Numbered from the stretch's first letter, positions 8,715-18,117 are shown. The stretch: 64,000 bases of DNA from Alphaproteobacteria bacterium (GCA_024280895.1 JAJRPI010000072.1:38781-102780), one strand, 5' to 3'. The notes: a model not told the origin generated them from the sequence alone. A program made the numbers and translations.

Positions 8715-9596
8715 CTAGGCGTGAGCCTGGAGGGCCTGCGCTGCGGCATCCGTGACCCCTTTTTGCACCTTTTCAAAGGCCCGCACTTCGATCTGGCGAA
8801 TACGCTCACGCGAGACGCTAAACTCCTGGCTCAGCTGTTCCAGCGTCATGGGATCTTCCGACAAGCGGCGCATCGTAAAGATCCTCTGCTCACGCTCGTT
8901 GAGCTCCGACATGGCGTCCTTAAGCATTTCACGGCGCTGATTCAGCTCTTGATTGTCGCCAAGTGCGGTCTCTTGATCAATATCTTCATCAACCAGCCAG
9001 TCCATCCACTCGCCGCCGCCTTCAGTATCCTTGCGCACAGGAGCGTTTAGCGAGCTGTCACCAGACAAACGCCGGTTCATGCTGATGACTTCTTCTTCCT
9101 TGACCCCAAGGCGACGAGAAACTTCGGCCACATGTTCGTGGGTCAGATCGCCATCCTCAAGAGCATCGATTTGGCCCTTGACCTTGCGCAGGTTGAAAAA
9201 CAGCTTCTTTTGCGCCGCCGTTGTGCCCATGCGTACCAGTGACCAGGAGCGCAGGATATATTCCTGAATAGCTGCCCGGATCCACCACATGGCATAGGTC
9301 GCAAGGCGAAAGCCTTTGTCTGGCTCAAAGCGCTTGACGGCCTGCATCAGGCCGACATTGCCCTCAGAAACCACCTCGTTAATCGGCAAGCCATAGCCGC
9401 GATAGCCCATGGCAATTTTCGCCACAAGGCGTAAATGGCTGGTCACCAACCGGTGTGCGGCTTGCTTATCGTCTTTTTCGCGCCAATTTTTGGCCAGCGT
9501 AAATTCTTCATCCGGTTTCAGCATTGGAAACTTGCGGATGTCCGATAAATAGCGTGACAGGCCTCCAGGACCTCTAAGACTTGGTAAATTTGCCAT
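8715..9596 (-). CDS. rpoH: RNA polymerase sigma factor RpoH (sigma-32)
   Basis: The heat-shock sigma factor, directing RNA polymerase to chaperone and protease promoters. The 293-residue protein shows region 2 (EVVSEGNVGLMQAVKRFEP, ATYAMWWIRAAIQEY), the RpoH box QKKLFFNLRK that separates it from housekeeping sigma factors, and region 4 helix-turn-helix (TLEQLSQEFSVSRERIRQIE). Alphaproteobacteria often carry more than one rpoH, so this could be RpoH1 or RpoH2. It is divergent from rlmN with a 277-bp gap that must contain both promoters; no sharp promoter match was seen there. Confidence 0.97.
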   Translation of the reverse strand: MANLPSLRGPGGLSRYLSDIRKFPMLKPDEEFTLAKNWREKDDKQAAHRLVTSHLRLVAKIAMGYRGYGLPINEVVSEGNVGLMQAVKRFEPDKGFRLATYAMWWIRAAIQEYILRSWSLVRMGTTAAQKKLFFNLRKVKGQIDALEDGDLTHEHVAEVSRRLGVKEEEVISMNRRLSGDSSLNAPVRKDTEGGGEWMDWLVDEDIDQETALGDNQELNQRREMLKDAMSELNEREQRIFTMRRLSEDPMTLEQLSQEFSVSRERIRQIEVRAFEKVQKGVTDAAAQALQAHA

Positions 9597-9873
9597 AATA
9601 CTTAATTCCCTCTTGTTTTGGATGCCTCACCCCGTATGAGTAATATAACTCACAATAAGAGCAGCGCACCGCAGCCCCTTGTCGATTAGAACAAGGCGCG
9701 TTTCCCTGTATGTCCTAATATATGGTTGCAATTTTTGGGATTAAAAGAGCCAATCAATCACTAAAACGTGTACTTGATCATTTTACTAGGTTATTTTCAT
9801 TGCTCCCAAGCTTTTTGCAAAAGAACGAAGAAAACACCCTTGGCCAAAGTGCAGATTATGGTAGAAAACACTC

Positions 9874-11103
9874 ATGAACACGCCCGAACCAACATCAACA
9901 GCTAATGTACCGCTCGAAAATGGCCAAAACATGCCCCAAAACGCGCAAGAGAACGCTCACGCACGCCCCACTCTGATTGGTCTCGATCGCGACGAGTTAG
10001 GCGCTTCCCTGACCAAGATTGGCGTCAAGGACAAGCAGGTGCGCATGCGCGTTGAGCAGCTGTGGAACGGGCTTTATGCACGCGGTCTCACCCACTTTGA
10101 CGAACTGCACACCATCTCCAAGGAACTGCGCCAGAAACTTACCGAAAACTATACCATTGAGCGCCCGCAGATCGTCACCGAGCAGCGCTCCAATGATGGC
10201 ACCCGCAAATGGTTATTACGCTTCAAATCCGATATTCCCGGCAAGCCTGGTCCTGAGGCCGAAATGGTCTATATCCCTGAAGAAACCAGAGGTACCTTAT
10301 GTATCTCGTCGCAGGTTGGCTGTACGCTCAATTGCCGCTTCTGCCATACCGGCACCATGCCGCTGGTGCGCAATCTAAGCGCCGAGGAAATTGTTGGACA
10401 GGTGATGCTGGCAAGAGACCGGCTTGGCGACTGGCCCTTGATCGAGGCCGACGATAAAAACGGCCTGCCAGATTCAAAGCGCATGATTACCCGCCTGGTG
10501 CTTATGGGCATGGGCGAACCCTTGTATAATTTCGATCATGTCAAAAAGGCTTCCATCTTGTTGTCAGATGATGCGGGCATCAATCTGTCGCATCGCCGGA
10601 TCACGCTCTCAACCGCTGGCGTTGTGCCGATGATGGCGCGAGCTGGCGCCGAGATCGGCTGCATGCTGGCCGTCTCCCTGCACGCCACCAACGACAAACT
10701 GCGCGATGAGCTGGTGCCCATCAATCGCAAATACCCGCTCAAACAACTGATGCAGGCCTGCCGCGACTATCCCGGCCTCTCCAATGCCCGGCGCATCACC
10801 TTCGAATATGTCATGCTGGATGGCATCAATGACAGCCTCGAAGACGCCAAAGCGCTCGTGCAACTATTGAAAGGTATCCCCGCCAAAATCAACCTCATCC
10901 CGTTCAACCCATGGCCGGACAGCCCCTATCAATGTTCGAAGTGGGCACAGATCGAACGCTTCGCAGACATTATCAATGACGCGGGATATGCCAGCCCGAT
11001 CAGACGCCCCCGAGGCCGAGACATCATGGCCGCCTGCGGCCAGTTGAAATCCGAAAGCGAGCGCATCAGCAATCGCGAACGCAAGGCGTTGCTGGGGGAG
11101 TAG
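9874..11103 (+). CDS. rlmN: Dual-specificity 23S rRNA/tRNA adenine C2-methyltransferase RlmN
   Basis: A radical-SAM enzyme that methylates A2503 of 23S rRNA and A37 of some tRNAs. The 409-residue product has the CxxxCxxC cluster-binding motif in [13 protein letters not shown] (about residue 150), the SAM-binding GMGEPL, and the C-terminal [15 protein letters not shown] containing the catalytic cysteine. The first 30 or so residues are low in complexity and specific to this lineage. It is a single gene, followed by a repeat-rich gap before flhA. Confidence 0.96.
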   Translation: MNTPEPTSTANVPLENGQNMPQNAQENAHARPTLIGLDRDELGASLTKIGVKDKQVRMRVEQLWNGLYARGLTHFDELHTISKELRQKLTENYTIERPQIVTEQRSNDGTRKWLLRFKSDIPGKPGPEAEMVYIPEETRGTLCISSQVGCTLNCRFCHTGTMPLVRNLSAEEIVGQVMLARDRLGDWPLIEADDKNGLPDSKRMITRLVLMGMGEPLYNFDHVKKASILLSDDAGINLSHRRITLSTAGVVPMMARAGAEIGCMLAVSLHATNDKLRDELVPINRKYPLKQLMQACRDYPGLSNARRITFEYVMLDGINDSLEDAKALVQLLKGIPAKINLIPFNPWPDSPYQCSKWAQIERFADIINDAGYASPIRRPRGRDIMAACGQLKSESERISNRERKALLGE

Positions 11104-11111
11104 GAAAAAGC

Positions 11112-11362
11112 AATGTCCTGCGCGGACAGCGCCCCTGCGCGGGGGGCGGTTAAGGGACCAGCCCCTTAACAATCCCGATTTGAGTATTTGCAAGAACCGT
11201 AGGGTGTCAATAGCGACAGCGTATTGCACCGTTGCGGACTCAAATCGGTGCAATACGCTGCGCTATTGACACCCTACCTACTCCCACTCCCCGCATCATT
11301 CTCCCACTCTCAAAACGGGGATGAAAGGGGCTCGCCCTTTTCCGCCGTCCGCGCAGGACATT
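11112..11362. repeat. Cloverleaf-type intergenic repeat, copy 1 (with nested palindrome)
   Basis: A 251-bp element bounded by perfect 16-bp inverted repeats: AATGTCCTGCGCGGAC at 11112-11127 and its reverse complement at 11347-11362. Inside are a stem GTTAAGGG (11149-11156) with CCCTTAAC (11163-11170) and a 3' block GAAAGGGGCTCGCCCTTTT. Related elements occur at 18118-18214, 35380-35514 and 42758-42874. This copy is longer because a separate palindrome (11199-11277) sits in its middle. It fills most of the 370-bp gap between rlmN and flhA. Confidence 0.8.
11199..11277. repeat. Long near-perfect palindrome
   Basis: The left arm (11199-11231, 33 nt, beginning GTAGGGTGTCAATAGCG) and the right arm (11246-11277, 32 nt) are reverse complements apart from one bulged base. 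The 14-nt loop is TTGCGGACTCAAAT. The arms run from GTAGGGTGTC... inward to ...TTGCACCG. It lies wholly inside the copy 1 intergenic repeat and would form a strong cruciform or RNA hairpin. The form resembles palindromic REP-type elements known from many bacterial genomes. Confidence 0.9.
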
Positions 11363-11475
11363 TTCTTCGCCGTGCGCGCGATTGATATTAACAGCACACC
11401 TCGCCACTGCCTTGCCAATGGGGATTCACAACAAGACGCGAATCACCTATGGATAAAGGTTAAGGGACCTTGAAC

Positions 11476-13671
11476 ATGAGCGATACATCTGCGGCGGGAC
11501 CGCCTAAAATTGCCCCCGATACGCCAAACACGCCCGACCAGAAGCAGGGCGGAGCCGACCCGTTTGCGGGGATTGGCAAGGTGATTACGACCCTGCGCAA
11601 CGGGGATCTGGGGCTAGCCGTTGGCGTGATCGTCATTTTGATCGTGCTTATTCTCCCCATGCCGGCCTTTATTCTTGATCTTCTGCTGGCGGTATCGATC
11701 ACCTTTTCCGTGCTCATCTTGATGACGTCTTTGTTCATTCAAAAACCACTTGAGTTCTCCTCATTTCCAACGGTGCTGCTGATCGCCACCATGCTGCGGC
11801 TGGCGCTCAATCTCGCCTCCACGCGGCTTATTCTGGCCCATGGTCATGAGGGCCCGGCGGCGGCTGGTAATGTCATCGAGGCCTTTGGCCACTTTGTCAT
11901 GCAAGGCAATTTCATTATTGGCATCATTGTGTTTTCTATTCTGGTGATCGTCAATTTCATTGTCATCACCAAGGGTTCTGGACGTATCGCCGAGGTCGCG
12001 GCGCGCTTTACGCTGGATGCCATGCCCGGTAAACAGATGGCCATTGATGCCGATCTGGGCGCTGGTTTGATTAATGAAGAAACGGCCCGCGAAAGACGCA
12101 CTGAACTCGAAGGCGAAAGTGGCTTCTTTGGAGCCATGGATGGTGCCTCAAAATTCGTGCGCGGTGATGCCGTTGCCGGTTTGCTGATCACCTTTATCAA
12201 TGTCATTGGCGGTATCATTATTGGCACCGCGCAAATGGGCCTGACCATGGGAGAGGCGGCACAGGCCTATACCTTGCTGACGATTGGCGATGGGCTGGTA
12301 TCGCAAATTCCAGCGCTCATTGTCTCGCTGGCCGCTGGCCTGCTGGTCTCCAAGGCGGGGGTCAAGGGATCGGCTGAAAAAGCCATTGGCACCCAGCTCA
12401 CCGGCTATCCCAAAGCGCTTGGCATGTCCTCGTTTTTGATGGTGCTGATGGCGGTGCTACCCGGCATTCCTCTGGTGCCGTTCATGACCCTTGGCGTGAT
12501 CACGGGGGGCCTTGCCTATATTGCCACTAAAAGCCTCGAGGACCAAAAGGTCGAAGAGCAGGCCGTTGCTGTTGCCGAAAAAATCGAAGAAGCGGAACCC
12601 GCTGAAGAAACCATGGTCGAGACCCTGCGCATGGATGATCTGCGCCTTGAAATCGGTTATGGCCTGTTGCCGCTCATCAATGATCCCCACGGGGATAGCG
12701 ACCGACTGACCGAACAGATCAAGGCCCTGCGCCGCCAGATGGCCACCGAAATGGGCTTTGTCATGCCCTCTGTGCGCATCCTCGATAATATGCAGATGCA
12801 GGCCAATGATTATGTCATCAAGATCAAGGAGATCAGCGCCGGTGAAGGACAGATTATGCCTGGTCATTATATGGTCATGGATCCGTCCGGGGCGCAGATA
12901 GATCTACCTGGCGTCCATGGAGTTGAACCAACTTTTGGCCTGCCCGCCACCTGGATCGATGCAAGCTTGCGAGAACAGGCCCAATTCAAAGGCTATACGG
13001 TCGTCGATCCTGTGACGGTGCTCTCAACTCATATGACAGAAATCATGCGCAATAATGTCTCTGATCTTTTATCCTATGCGGAAGTGCGCAAACTGCTTGA
13101 TGAACTGCCCGAACATGAAGGCCGCCTGCTGGAAGAGATTGTCCCGGCGCAGGTCAGCTTCACCGCCATTCAGCGCGTGTTACAAATGCTGCTCACCGAG
13201 CGCGTCTCGATCCGCGATCTTGGCACCATTCTGGAAGGCATCGCCGAGGCCACTGGTTACACCACCAATGTGCAAATGATTACCGAGCATGTGCGCTCTC
13301 GCCTCGCCCGCCAGATTTGCTCCTCCCATACCAATCATGAAGGCTTTTTGCCACTCATCACCATGGCCCCACAATGGGAACACGCCTTTATCGAGGCCAT
13401 CATCGGCGATGGCGATAATCGCGAATTGGCTATGGCGCCCTCAAAATTGCAAGAATTTATCCGCTGCGTACAAACGGCCGTTGAACAGGCCAGTAACGCT
13501 GGAGAATCCGCGGTGCTTATCACCAGCCCTGGCGTGCGGCCCTTCGTGCGCTCCATCGTTGAGCGCTTTCGCAACCAGACCCCCGTCCTTAGTCAAAACG
13601 AAATACACAAATCAGCCAAGCTGAAAACGGTCGCACAGGTTATGATGCTTGCTGAAAATATGACTGTTTAG
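11476..13671 (+). CDS. flhA: Flagellar type III export protein FlhA
   Basis: The large inner-membrane export-gate protein of the flagellar secretion apparatus. The 731-residue product has about eight hydrophobic segments in its first half and the FHIPEP-family signature around KGSGRIAEVAARFTLDAMPG, then the cytoplasmic domain that docks export chaperones (for example GYGLLPLIND, PVTVLSTHMTEIM). ATG at 11476 is preferred over TTG at 11470. No other flagellar gene is in the window, so flhA stands apart from the main flagellar cluster here. Confidence 0.96.
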   Translation: MSDTSAAGPPKIAPDTPNTPDQKQGGADPFAGIGKVITTLRNGDLGLAVGVIVILIVLILPMPAFILDLLLAVSITFSVLILMTSLFIQKPLEFSSFPTVLLIATMLRLALNLASTRLILAHGHEGPAAAGNVIEAFGHFVMQGNFIIGIIVFSILVIVNFIVITKGSGRIAEVAARFTLDAMPGKQMAIDADLGAGLINEETARERRTELEGESGFFGAMDGASKFVRGDAVAGLLITFINVIGGIIIGTAQMGLTMGEAAQAYTLLTIGDGLVSQIPALIVSLAAGLLVSKAGVKGSAEKAIGTQLTGYPKALGMSSFLMVLMAVLPGIPLVPFMTLGVITGGLAYIATKSLEDQKVEEQAVAVAEKIEEAEPAEETMVETLRMDDLRLEIGYGLLPLINDPHGDSDRLTEQIKALRRQMATEMGFVMPSVRILDNMQMQANDYVIKIKEISAGEGQIMPGHYMVMDPSGAQIDLPGVHGVEPTFGLPATWIDASLREQAQFKGYTVVDPVTVLSTHMTEIMRNNVSDLLSYAEVRKLLDELPEHEGRLLEEIVPAQVSFTAIQRVLQMLLTERVSIRDLGTILEGIAEATGYTTNVQMITEHVRSRLARQICSSHTNHEGFLPLITMAPQWEHAFIEAIIGDGDNRELAMAPSKLQEFIRCVQTAVEQASNAGESAVLITSPGVRPFVRSIVERFRNQTPVLSQNEIHKSAKLKTVAQVMMLAENMTV

Positions 13672-13729
13672 AGAGGCAAGATGATCGCTCATGCTTTGCT
13701 CATTTCAAGAAGCATGATAGTTTCGCCTG

Positions 13730-14215
13730 ATGACCTCATCCAACGCACAAGACTTCATCGATAAATGGCACCAGATCTTTAAAAAAAATGATCCATCCTT
13801 GATGCTCCCCCTGATCCATGACGATATTGAATTTTATTCGCCAGCCGTGTTCCAGCCAAAGCGCGGCAAGCCAATCGTCTTTGAGACCCTTGAGCGGGTA
13901 TTTGGTATTTTTAAGGATTATCGCGTCACCGATACCTGGATGAAGGGCAACGACGTCTTGTTCGAGTTCGAAACCCGTGTGGATAAATTCACCCTGCAAG
14001 GAGTGGATCGATTTACGCTTGATGAGCAAGGTAAAGTCGTGCAGATGAAAGTCTGGATCAGACCGCTCACGGGCCTCAAGGAATTGGCGCGTATCGTCGC
14101 CAAAGCAGAGATCGACGAGCACCTCACCTCAAAAAGCGGTCCACAAAGAATGATTACCCGCGCACAAATCCGCACCACAAAACTGATCAACGGGCTCAAG
14201 GAAGGATTGAAATAA
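13730..14215 (+). CDS. SnoaL/NTF2-like protein
   Basis: A 161-residue protein with the cone-shaped NTF2-like fold pattern: an N-terminal helix pair (DFIDKWHQIFKKND), LIHDDIEFYSPAVFQP, and strands ending in KVVQMKVWIRPL. Members include small isomerases and many proteins without known ligands. It follows flhA by 58 bp on the same strand but has no flagellar signature. A basic C-terminal extension follows the domain. The function is not determined. Confidence 0.78.
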   Translation: MTSSNAQDFIDKWHQIFKKNDPSLMLPLIHDDIEFYSPAVFQPKRGKPIVFETLERVFGIFKDYRVTDTWMKGNDVLFEFETRVDKFTLQGVDRFTLDEQGKVVQMKVWIRPLTGLKELARIVAKAEIDEHLTSKSGPQRMITRAQIRTTKLINGLKEGLK

Positions 14216-14225
14216 TAAAACATGA

Positions 14226-14257
14226 GGAGCAAGCAGAAACTGTTTTCCGCTTGCTCC
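14226..14257 (-). terminator. Hairpin terminator between convergent genes
   Basis: GGAGCAAGC (14226-14234) pairs with GCTTGCTCC (14249-14257), with an inner AAAC/GTTT pairing. On the minus strand it is followed by a T-rich stretch (TCATGTTTTATTATTT), so it fits termination of the small secreted-protein gene at 14277-14552; it may also serve the gene on the plus strand. Confidence 0.7.
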
Positions 14258-14276
14258 ATGCAGTTTCGCTTACCAT

Positions 14277-14552
14277 CTAGTCTTCATCGACCTTGCAAAT
14301 CTCATATTTGCGCAGCCAGTATTTTTTCCCTGAACTCATATATTTTCCCTTGTAGTAAGAGCAGCTCTTCACAGAATAGGTTTTGTATTTGGTGCTTTTT
14401 GTGAACAACACATTATGATCTGTGCCTTCGGGTCCATTCCACCACAAAGGATCATATCCACCATAGCCCTTGCCACCAGCACTAGCGCTGGTTTGCATAC
14501 TGGCAATGGTGATGACGCTTAATACCAGAGCGATAATCGATTTTTTCAGCAT
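14277..14552 (-). CDS. Small secreted protein, tandem paralogue A2
   Basis: A 91-residue protein with a signal peptide (residues 1 to about 25, ending TSASAGG). The mature part contains YGGYDPLWWNGPEG near its start, two cysteines (SCSY, EICKV) and the segment YWLRKYEIC near its end. It is paralogous to the gene just upstream (14684-14983): both share the YDPxxWNGPEG motif, a late WLRxYExC motif and an acidic C terminus. No known family was recognised. It may be a periplasmic or secreted structural or inhibitor-like protein, but that is speculation. Confidence 0.72.
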   Translation of the reverse strand: MLKKSIIALVLSVITIASMQTSASAGGKGYGGYDPLWWNGPEGTDHNVLFTKSTKYKTYSVKSCSYYKGKYMSSGKKYWLRKYEICKVDED

Positions 14553-14650
14553 TGTCTGTTCTCCTGACGATCCAGAGGGCCAAAGCCCGTTTCAACTGAA
14601 AAGAGGATATGAAAAAATAGCGCCGAGAAATGTGATGCAAATCACAGGTC

Positions 14651-14674
14651 GGGGCTTTGCAATCACAAAGCTCC
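14651..14674 (-). other. Hairpin after small secreted gene A1
   Basis: GGGGCTTTG (14651-14659) pairs with CAAAGCTCC (14666-14674) with one wobble. It lies 10 nt past the stop of gene A1 on the minus strand and lacks a T-run, so it may be an mRNA 3'-end stabiliser or partial attenuator between the A1 and A2 genes. Confidence 0.45.
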
Positions 14675-14683
14675 CATATAAAT

Positions 14684-14983
14684 CTAGTTATCTGAGTCCA
14701 GACAGGCTTCATATCTGCGCAACCAGGACCGTCGGCCCGTTCGCAAATAATTACGGCTATATCTAGAGCAGGCTCGGCTTGCTTTATGCCGCCGAGATAA
14801 TATTCTCATCAACAGGCCTGGCCGTGGAGTGCCCTCGAACAAGCCATTATAATCGGTAGAGCCTTCTGGCCCGTTCCAATAGAAGGGGTCATAGCCATAG
14901 TTGGAATTGCCAGCCACTGCAGGGCTTAAGGCGCTCAAGGACACTGTACCCAGTGTCATCAAGATGATGAATGTTTTCTTCAT
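14684..14983 (-). CDS. Small secreted protein, tandem paralogue A1
   Basis: A 99-residue protein with a signal peptide (about residues 1-23, ending SPAVAGN). Mature landmarks are YGYDPFYWNGPEG, two cysteines (RACSRY, EACLD) and SWLRRYEACLDSDN at the end, matching the paralogue downstream. The start at 14983 is set by GGAGG seven bases upstream; an ATG at 14989 is too close to that site. The two genes are in tandem with a 131-bp gap. The function is unknown. Confidence 0.73.
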   Translation of the reverse strand: MKKTFIILMTLGTVSLSALSPAVAGNSNYGYDPFYWNGPEGSTDYNGLFEGTPRPGLLMRILSRRHKASRACSRYSRNYLRTGRRSWLRRYEACLDSDN

Positions 14984-15074
14984 TGTCATGCCTCCATGAA
15001 ATTTTCCTAGCTGAATAGACACATTGTCCGATCAACCGCTCAATCAGTCCAGAAGAAAAATCAAATCGATCGTC

Positions 15075-15098
15075 GATCACCATCAATAATCGGTGATC
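15075..15098 (-). terminator. Possible terminator hairpin after lipoprotein gene
   Basis: GATCACC (15075-15081) pairs with GGTGATC (15092-15098) around a 10-nt loop. On the minus strand the sequence after it ends in GATTTGATTTTTCTT, so it could terminate the lipoprotein transcript from 15599-15216. The stem is short and the T-run is distant, so an operator role is also possible. Confidence 0.4.
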
Positions 15099-15215
15099 AA
15101 AGTCCCGGGGTGTCCTTTTAGCACCTAAGACATCGTGCCCTCTTGTGTATTTTCGCTTGCCCCTCAAAGCGGGACGATCACAAGAATACCGGAGAATTCA
15201 AAATTGATCGGTGTC

Positions 15216-15599
15216 TCATTCAACAGGAAGGGGCTGGCCTTCTTTCAGATCGCCCCGATTGATAAGCTCGCGGCGATGACGCTCTTGGGCTGAAGCAGCT
15301 TGTTCCTCTTGGGTGGTCAGCTGATCTGCTGTATCTGGCGATGTCGTGGCGCCTTGAATGCCTGACGACGCCTGCATCTGTGCACTGGAATCGGGCAAAT
15401 CGACAACAACCCCCTCTTCGCCCGAGGGCACAATGGAACCGGTCGTATCCGAAGCGTTTATGGTCGGGGAAATCTGGTTGTCAGGTGACACACCACTGCC
15501 GATGCCGGCAAAATTACCGCCCAGCATGGAGGGAGACACAGTGCAACCCGAGAGCATCAGCATCAAAATGATGCTAGGTACAAGCAATATCTGCTTCAT
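15216..15599 (-). CDS. Putative lipoprotein, function unknown
   Basis: A 127-residue protein with a lipoprotein signal peptide ending in the lipobox LSGC (cysteine about residue 19). The mature part is serine-, threonine- and glutamine-rich and low in complexity, without catalytic motifs, and ends KEGQPLPVE. It would be anchored to a membrane in the periplasm. It is followed after a gap by the lipoprotein-like gene at 15740-16411 on the same strand upstream. I do not recognise a family. Confidence 0.68.
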   Translation of the reverse strand: MKQILLVPSIILMLMLSGCTVSPSMLGGNFAGIGSGVSPDNQISPTINASDTTGSIVPSGEEGVVVDLPDSSAQMQASSGIQGATTSPDTADQLTTQEEQAASAQERHRRELINRGDLKEGQPLPVE

Positions 15600-15739
15600 C
15601 TTTTGAGCAGTTCCCCACTTTCTTCAAAAACTCACACCTCTATGGGGTGATGTTCAAGAAGATTGATAAACATTCTTATGACCGGTTATTGATCGCCGGA
15701 ATTTTATAAGAGAATATCATCATAGCAAATTCAAGTGAA

Positions 15740-16411
15740 TTATTTCTGACTTGAAAAACGAAATTCAGATTGTCCAAAACTGGGCTTTTTCGCCACAGTT
15801 TCCGCTTGCGCCATTTTTGCCGCCCTGACTTCGTCAGCGCTCACTTCGTGGGACGCATTGACCCCTGAGCCATCAATAAAACCACTAAAGATCAAATCTG
15901 CTGTCTCTTCTGGTACGACCTGCGCTTTGACAGCTTGGGAGGGAACCATTTCCGCTTTGGGCGCTTTGGCAATAATCGTCGGGGTAACCACAGGGACCAC
16001 TCTGGTTTGAATTTTAGGCTTCACAACAGCCTTGGCCATGACTTTTTTAGCGCGATCAGCAGAGGTTTTTTTGTCCGTGATCATCCGAGCAACAGACTTT
16101 TTACGCATCTTGCGATAGGGCCGCCTCACTGGCATGGGGGGCATCTTGGCTTTCGCATTTATGATCGGCTGCTTGGCTTCTTTATTAGCAGTTTTGGAAG
16201 CAAGCTCGGATCGCTTTTTCGCGTCCTCAGAAGTCTTGTTCGAGGGGACAACCAAGGCCGTTTCCTTGTTCTCTTGCAAGGGCGGAGGAGTCAACTGAGC
16301 ACTATTTTTCAGAGCCGAACCACTACCGGAGTTACCGCATGCAGCCAGTGTAAGCGGTAACAGAATCGCTAAACCAAAGGTAAGAAAACTTTTTTCTGAT
16401 ATAACAGTCAT
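15740..16411 (-). CDS. Putative lipoprotein, lysine/alanine-rich
   Basis: A 223-residue protein with a hydrophobic signal sequence ending in the lipobox LAAC (cysteine about residue 25). The mature part is rich in Lys, Ala and Pro (for example KAKMPPMPVRRPYRKMRKK) and looks disordered, as expected for a periplasmic tether or spacer. A short conserved-looking segment (DLIFSGFIDGSGVNASHEVS) occurs near residue 175. It lies downstream of ubiB on the same strand, 52 bp after the ubiB stop, where some relatives have coaBC; no link to ubiquinone synthesis is evident. Confidence 0.65.
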   Translation of the reverse strand: MTVISEKSFLTFGLAILLPLTLAACGNSGSGSALKNSAQLTPPPLQENKETALVVPSNKTSEDAKKRSELASKTANKEAKQPIINAKAKMPPMPVRRPYRKMRKKSVARMITDKKTSADRAKKVMAKAVVKPKIQTRVVPVVTPTIIAKAPKAEMVPSQAVKAQVVPEETADLIFSGFIDGSGVNASHEVSADEVRAAKMAQAETVAKKPSFGQSEFRFSSQK

Positions 16412-16463
16412 TTATTCGTACTTCATCTCGTTATACAAATTCCCAGGCAGAGAGATACGCACC

Positions 16464-18059
16464 TCATGATGCCAGTATAGTGCCAAACTGGGGGAAAAGT
16501 AAGGCAATTGCCATCGCCGCCAGCGACAAGGCAGCTATCCACAGAGCCAACTGCCCCATACGTCCGTGCTGGCGCTGGGCGCGGGCCAGTTTTTCAATGC
16601 TTTCATCGTCAAGGTGAACACCATTTTTTGTGGCATTGCCGAGCGCTTCAACGGTGCGCGCCCCCTGTAGCAACAGGCTCGGCATATCCGTTATAATCTG
16701 CCCCATCTTGCCACTCTCGTCTCGCAACTCGCGTAATTTACCAGCGACCCCAAGAGTGCGCTCCATCCACTCCTTGACCACAGGTCCAGCGGTTGTCCAC
16801 ATATTGAGCTGGGGATCGAGCGAACGGGCCACCCCTTCCACCACTACCATGGTTTTTTGCAGCATCAGCAATTCAGGCCGCGTTTCCATATCGAAAACTT
16901 GCGTATAATGAAACAATTGCCCAAGTAGCCCCCCCATGGAAATCTCGTCAGCGGTGCGCCCTTGAATGGGTTCGCCAACCGCGCGTAGCGCTTGCGCAAA
17001 ACTGGCGACTGAATGAAGATCGGGAACATAGCCTGCATCAAAATGCATTTGCGCCGACCGGTTATAGTCGCGATTGATAAAGCCGTTGAGAATAAGCGCC
17101 AGATAGCGCTGCTCTTGCAAACCAAGCCGCCCCATAATACCAAAATCAATCGCAACAATGTCGCCTTTTTTATCAATGAACAGATTGCCCTGGTGCATGT
17201 CGGCGTGAAAAAAACCGTCGCGCATGGCATGGCGCAAAAAGGATTGAATGAGATGGGCACCCAATGCCTTGGTGTCATGCCCCGCCGCTTTGACTGCCTC
17301 AACATCATGCAAGGGAATGCCGTCGATCCATTCCGTTGTCAGCACTCTTTGCGAGGTGCGCGACCATTCAATGGTTGGCACGCGAAAGCCACTATCATCG
17401 GCAATATTTTCCGACATTTCGGAGATCGCCGCCGCCTCAAGGCGCAAATCCATTTCAAGCGCCACCGAATTGGCCAGCGTATCGACAATGGCCACTGGCC
17501 GTAACCGTTTGGCTGCTGGGTCGAAATGTTCAGCCAGATGGGCCGCTTCGTAAAAGGTTTTGAGATCATTGGCGAAGCGCTTGTCGACCCCGGGGCGCAA
17601 AACCTTCACTGCCACCCAGCGCTCTCCCTTTTCATCGCGGATCAGCGCCTTGTGCACCTGCGCGATGGAAGCAGCAGCAACCGGTTCGCTAAACTCGGCA
17701 AATAATTCATCAACCGGCGCCCCAAGTTCTGCTTCAATCACAGCCATTGATTTTTGCATGGGAAAAGGCGGGAGACGATCCTGCAATTTTGTCAGCTCGC
17801 GCGCCATCTCTTTGCCGACCAGATCATCTCTGGTGGCCAGAAACTGTCCCAGCTTGACATAGCTTGGACCAAGACGCGTGAGCGCCGGCGTAATACCTTG
17901 ATGCTTTTTAAACGGCCGCCACCATAGCGGTGCCGACGCCATTTTGAGCGCATTGAAACCAGCAGGTGCCTCGATCCCGGGCGGCGGGATCGGCACGCCA
18001 TAGCGCATCAGCGTGAGCCCCGCCCTTGCCAGCTTGAACATATTCGTGATGGATGCCAT
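16464..18059 (-). CDS. ubiB: UbiB, ABC1-family ubiquinone biosynthesis kinase-like ATPase
   Basis: UbiB is an atypical protein-kinase-like ATPase required for ubiquinone synthesis at the inner membrane. The 531-residue product carries the family's N-terminal KxGQ motif (YVKLGQFLATR), the kinase core with HADMHQGNLFI and AIDFGIMGRLG (catalytic and metal-binding aspartates), and two C-terminal membrane segments (about residues 485-530). ATG at 18059 is preferred over TTG at 18062. It is downstream of ubiE on the same strand, with a 178-bp gap containing an intergenic repeat. Confidence 0.95.
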   Translation of the reverse strand: MASITNMFKLARAGLTLMRYGVPIPPPGIEAPAGFNALKMASAPLWWRPFKKHQGITPALTRLGPSYVKLGQFLATRDDLVGKEMARELTKLQDRLPPFPMQKSMAVIEAELGAPVDELFAEFSEPVAAASIAQVHKALIRDEKGERWVAVKVLRPGVDKRFANDLKTFYEAAHLAEHFDPAAKRLRPVAIVDTLANSVALEMDLRLEAAAISEMSENIADDSGFRVPTIEWSRTSQRVLTTEWIDGIPLHDVEAVKAAGHDTKALGAHLIQSFLRHAMRDGFFHADMHQGNLFIDKKGDIVAIDFGIMGRLGLQEQRYLALILNGFINRDYNRSAQMHFDAGYVPDLHSVASFAQALRAVGEPIQGRTADEISMGGLLGQLFHYTQVFDMETRPELLMLQKTMVVVEGVARSLDPQLNMWTTAGPVVKEWMERTLGVAGKLRELRDESGKMGQIITDMPSLLLQGARTVEALGNATKNGVHLDDESIEKLARAQRQHGRMGQLALWIAALSLAAMAIALLFPQFGTILAS

Positions 18060-18117
18060 CAATCCTCGATCCTATTTCTTGCCATGTCATTCCAAACTAA
18101 CCACCCGCTCAAAGCGC

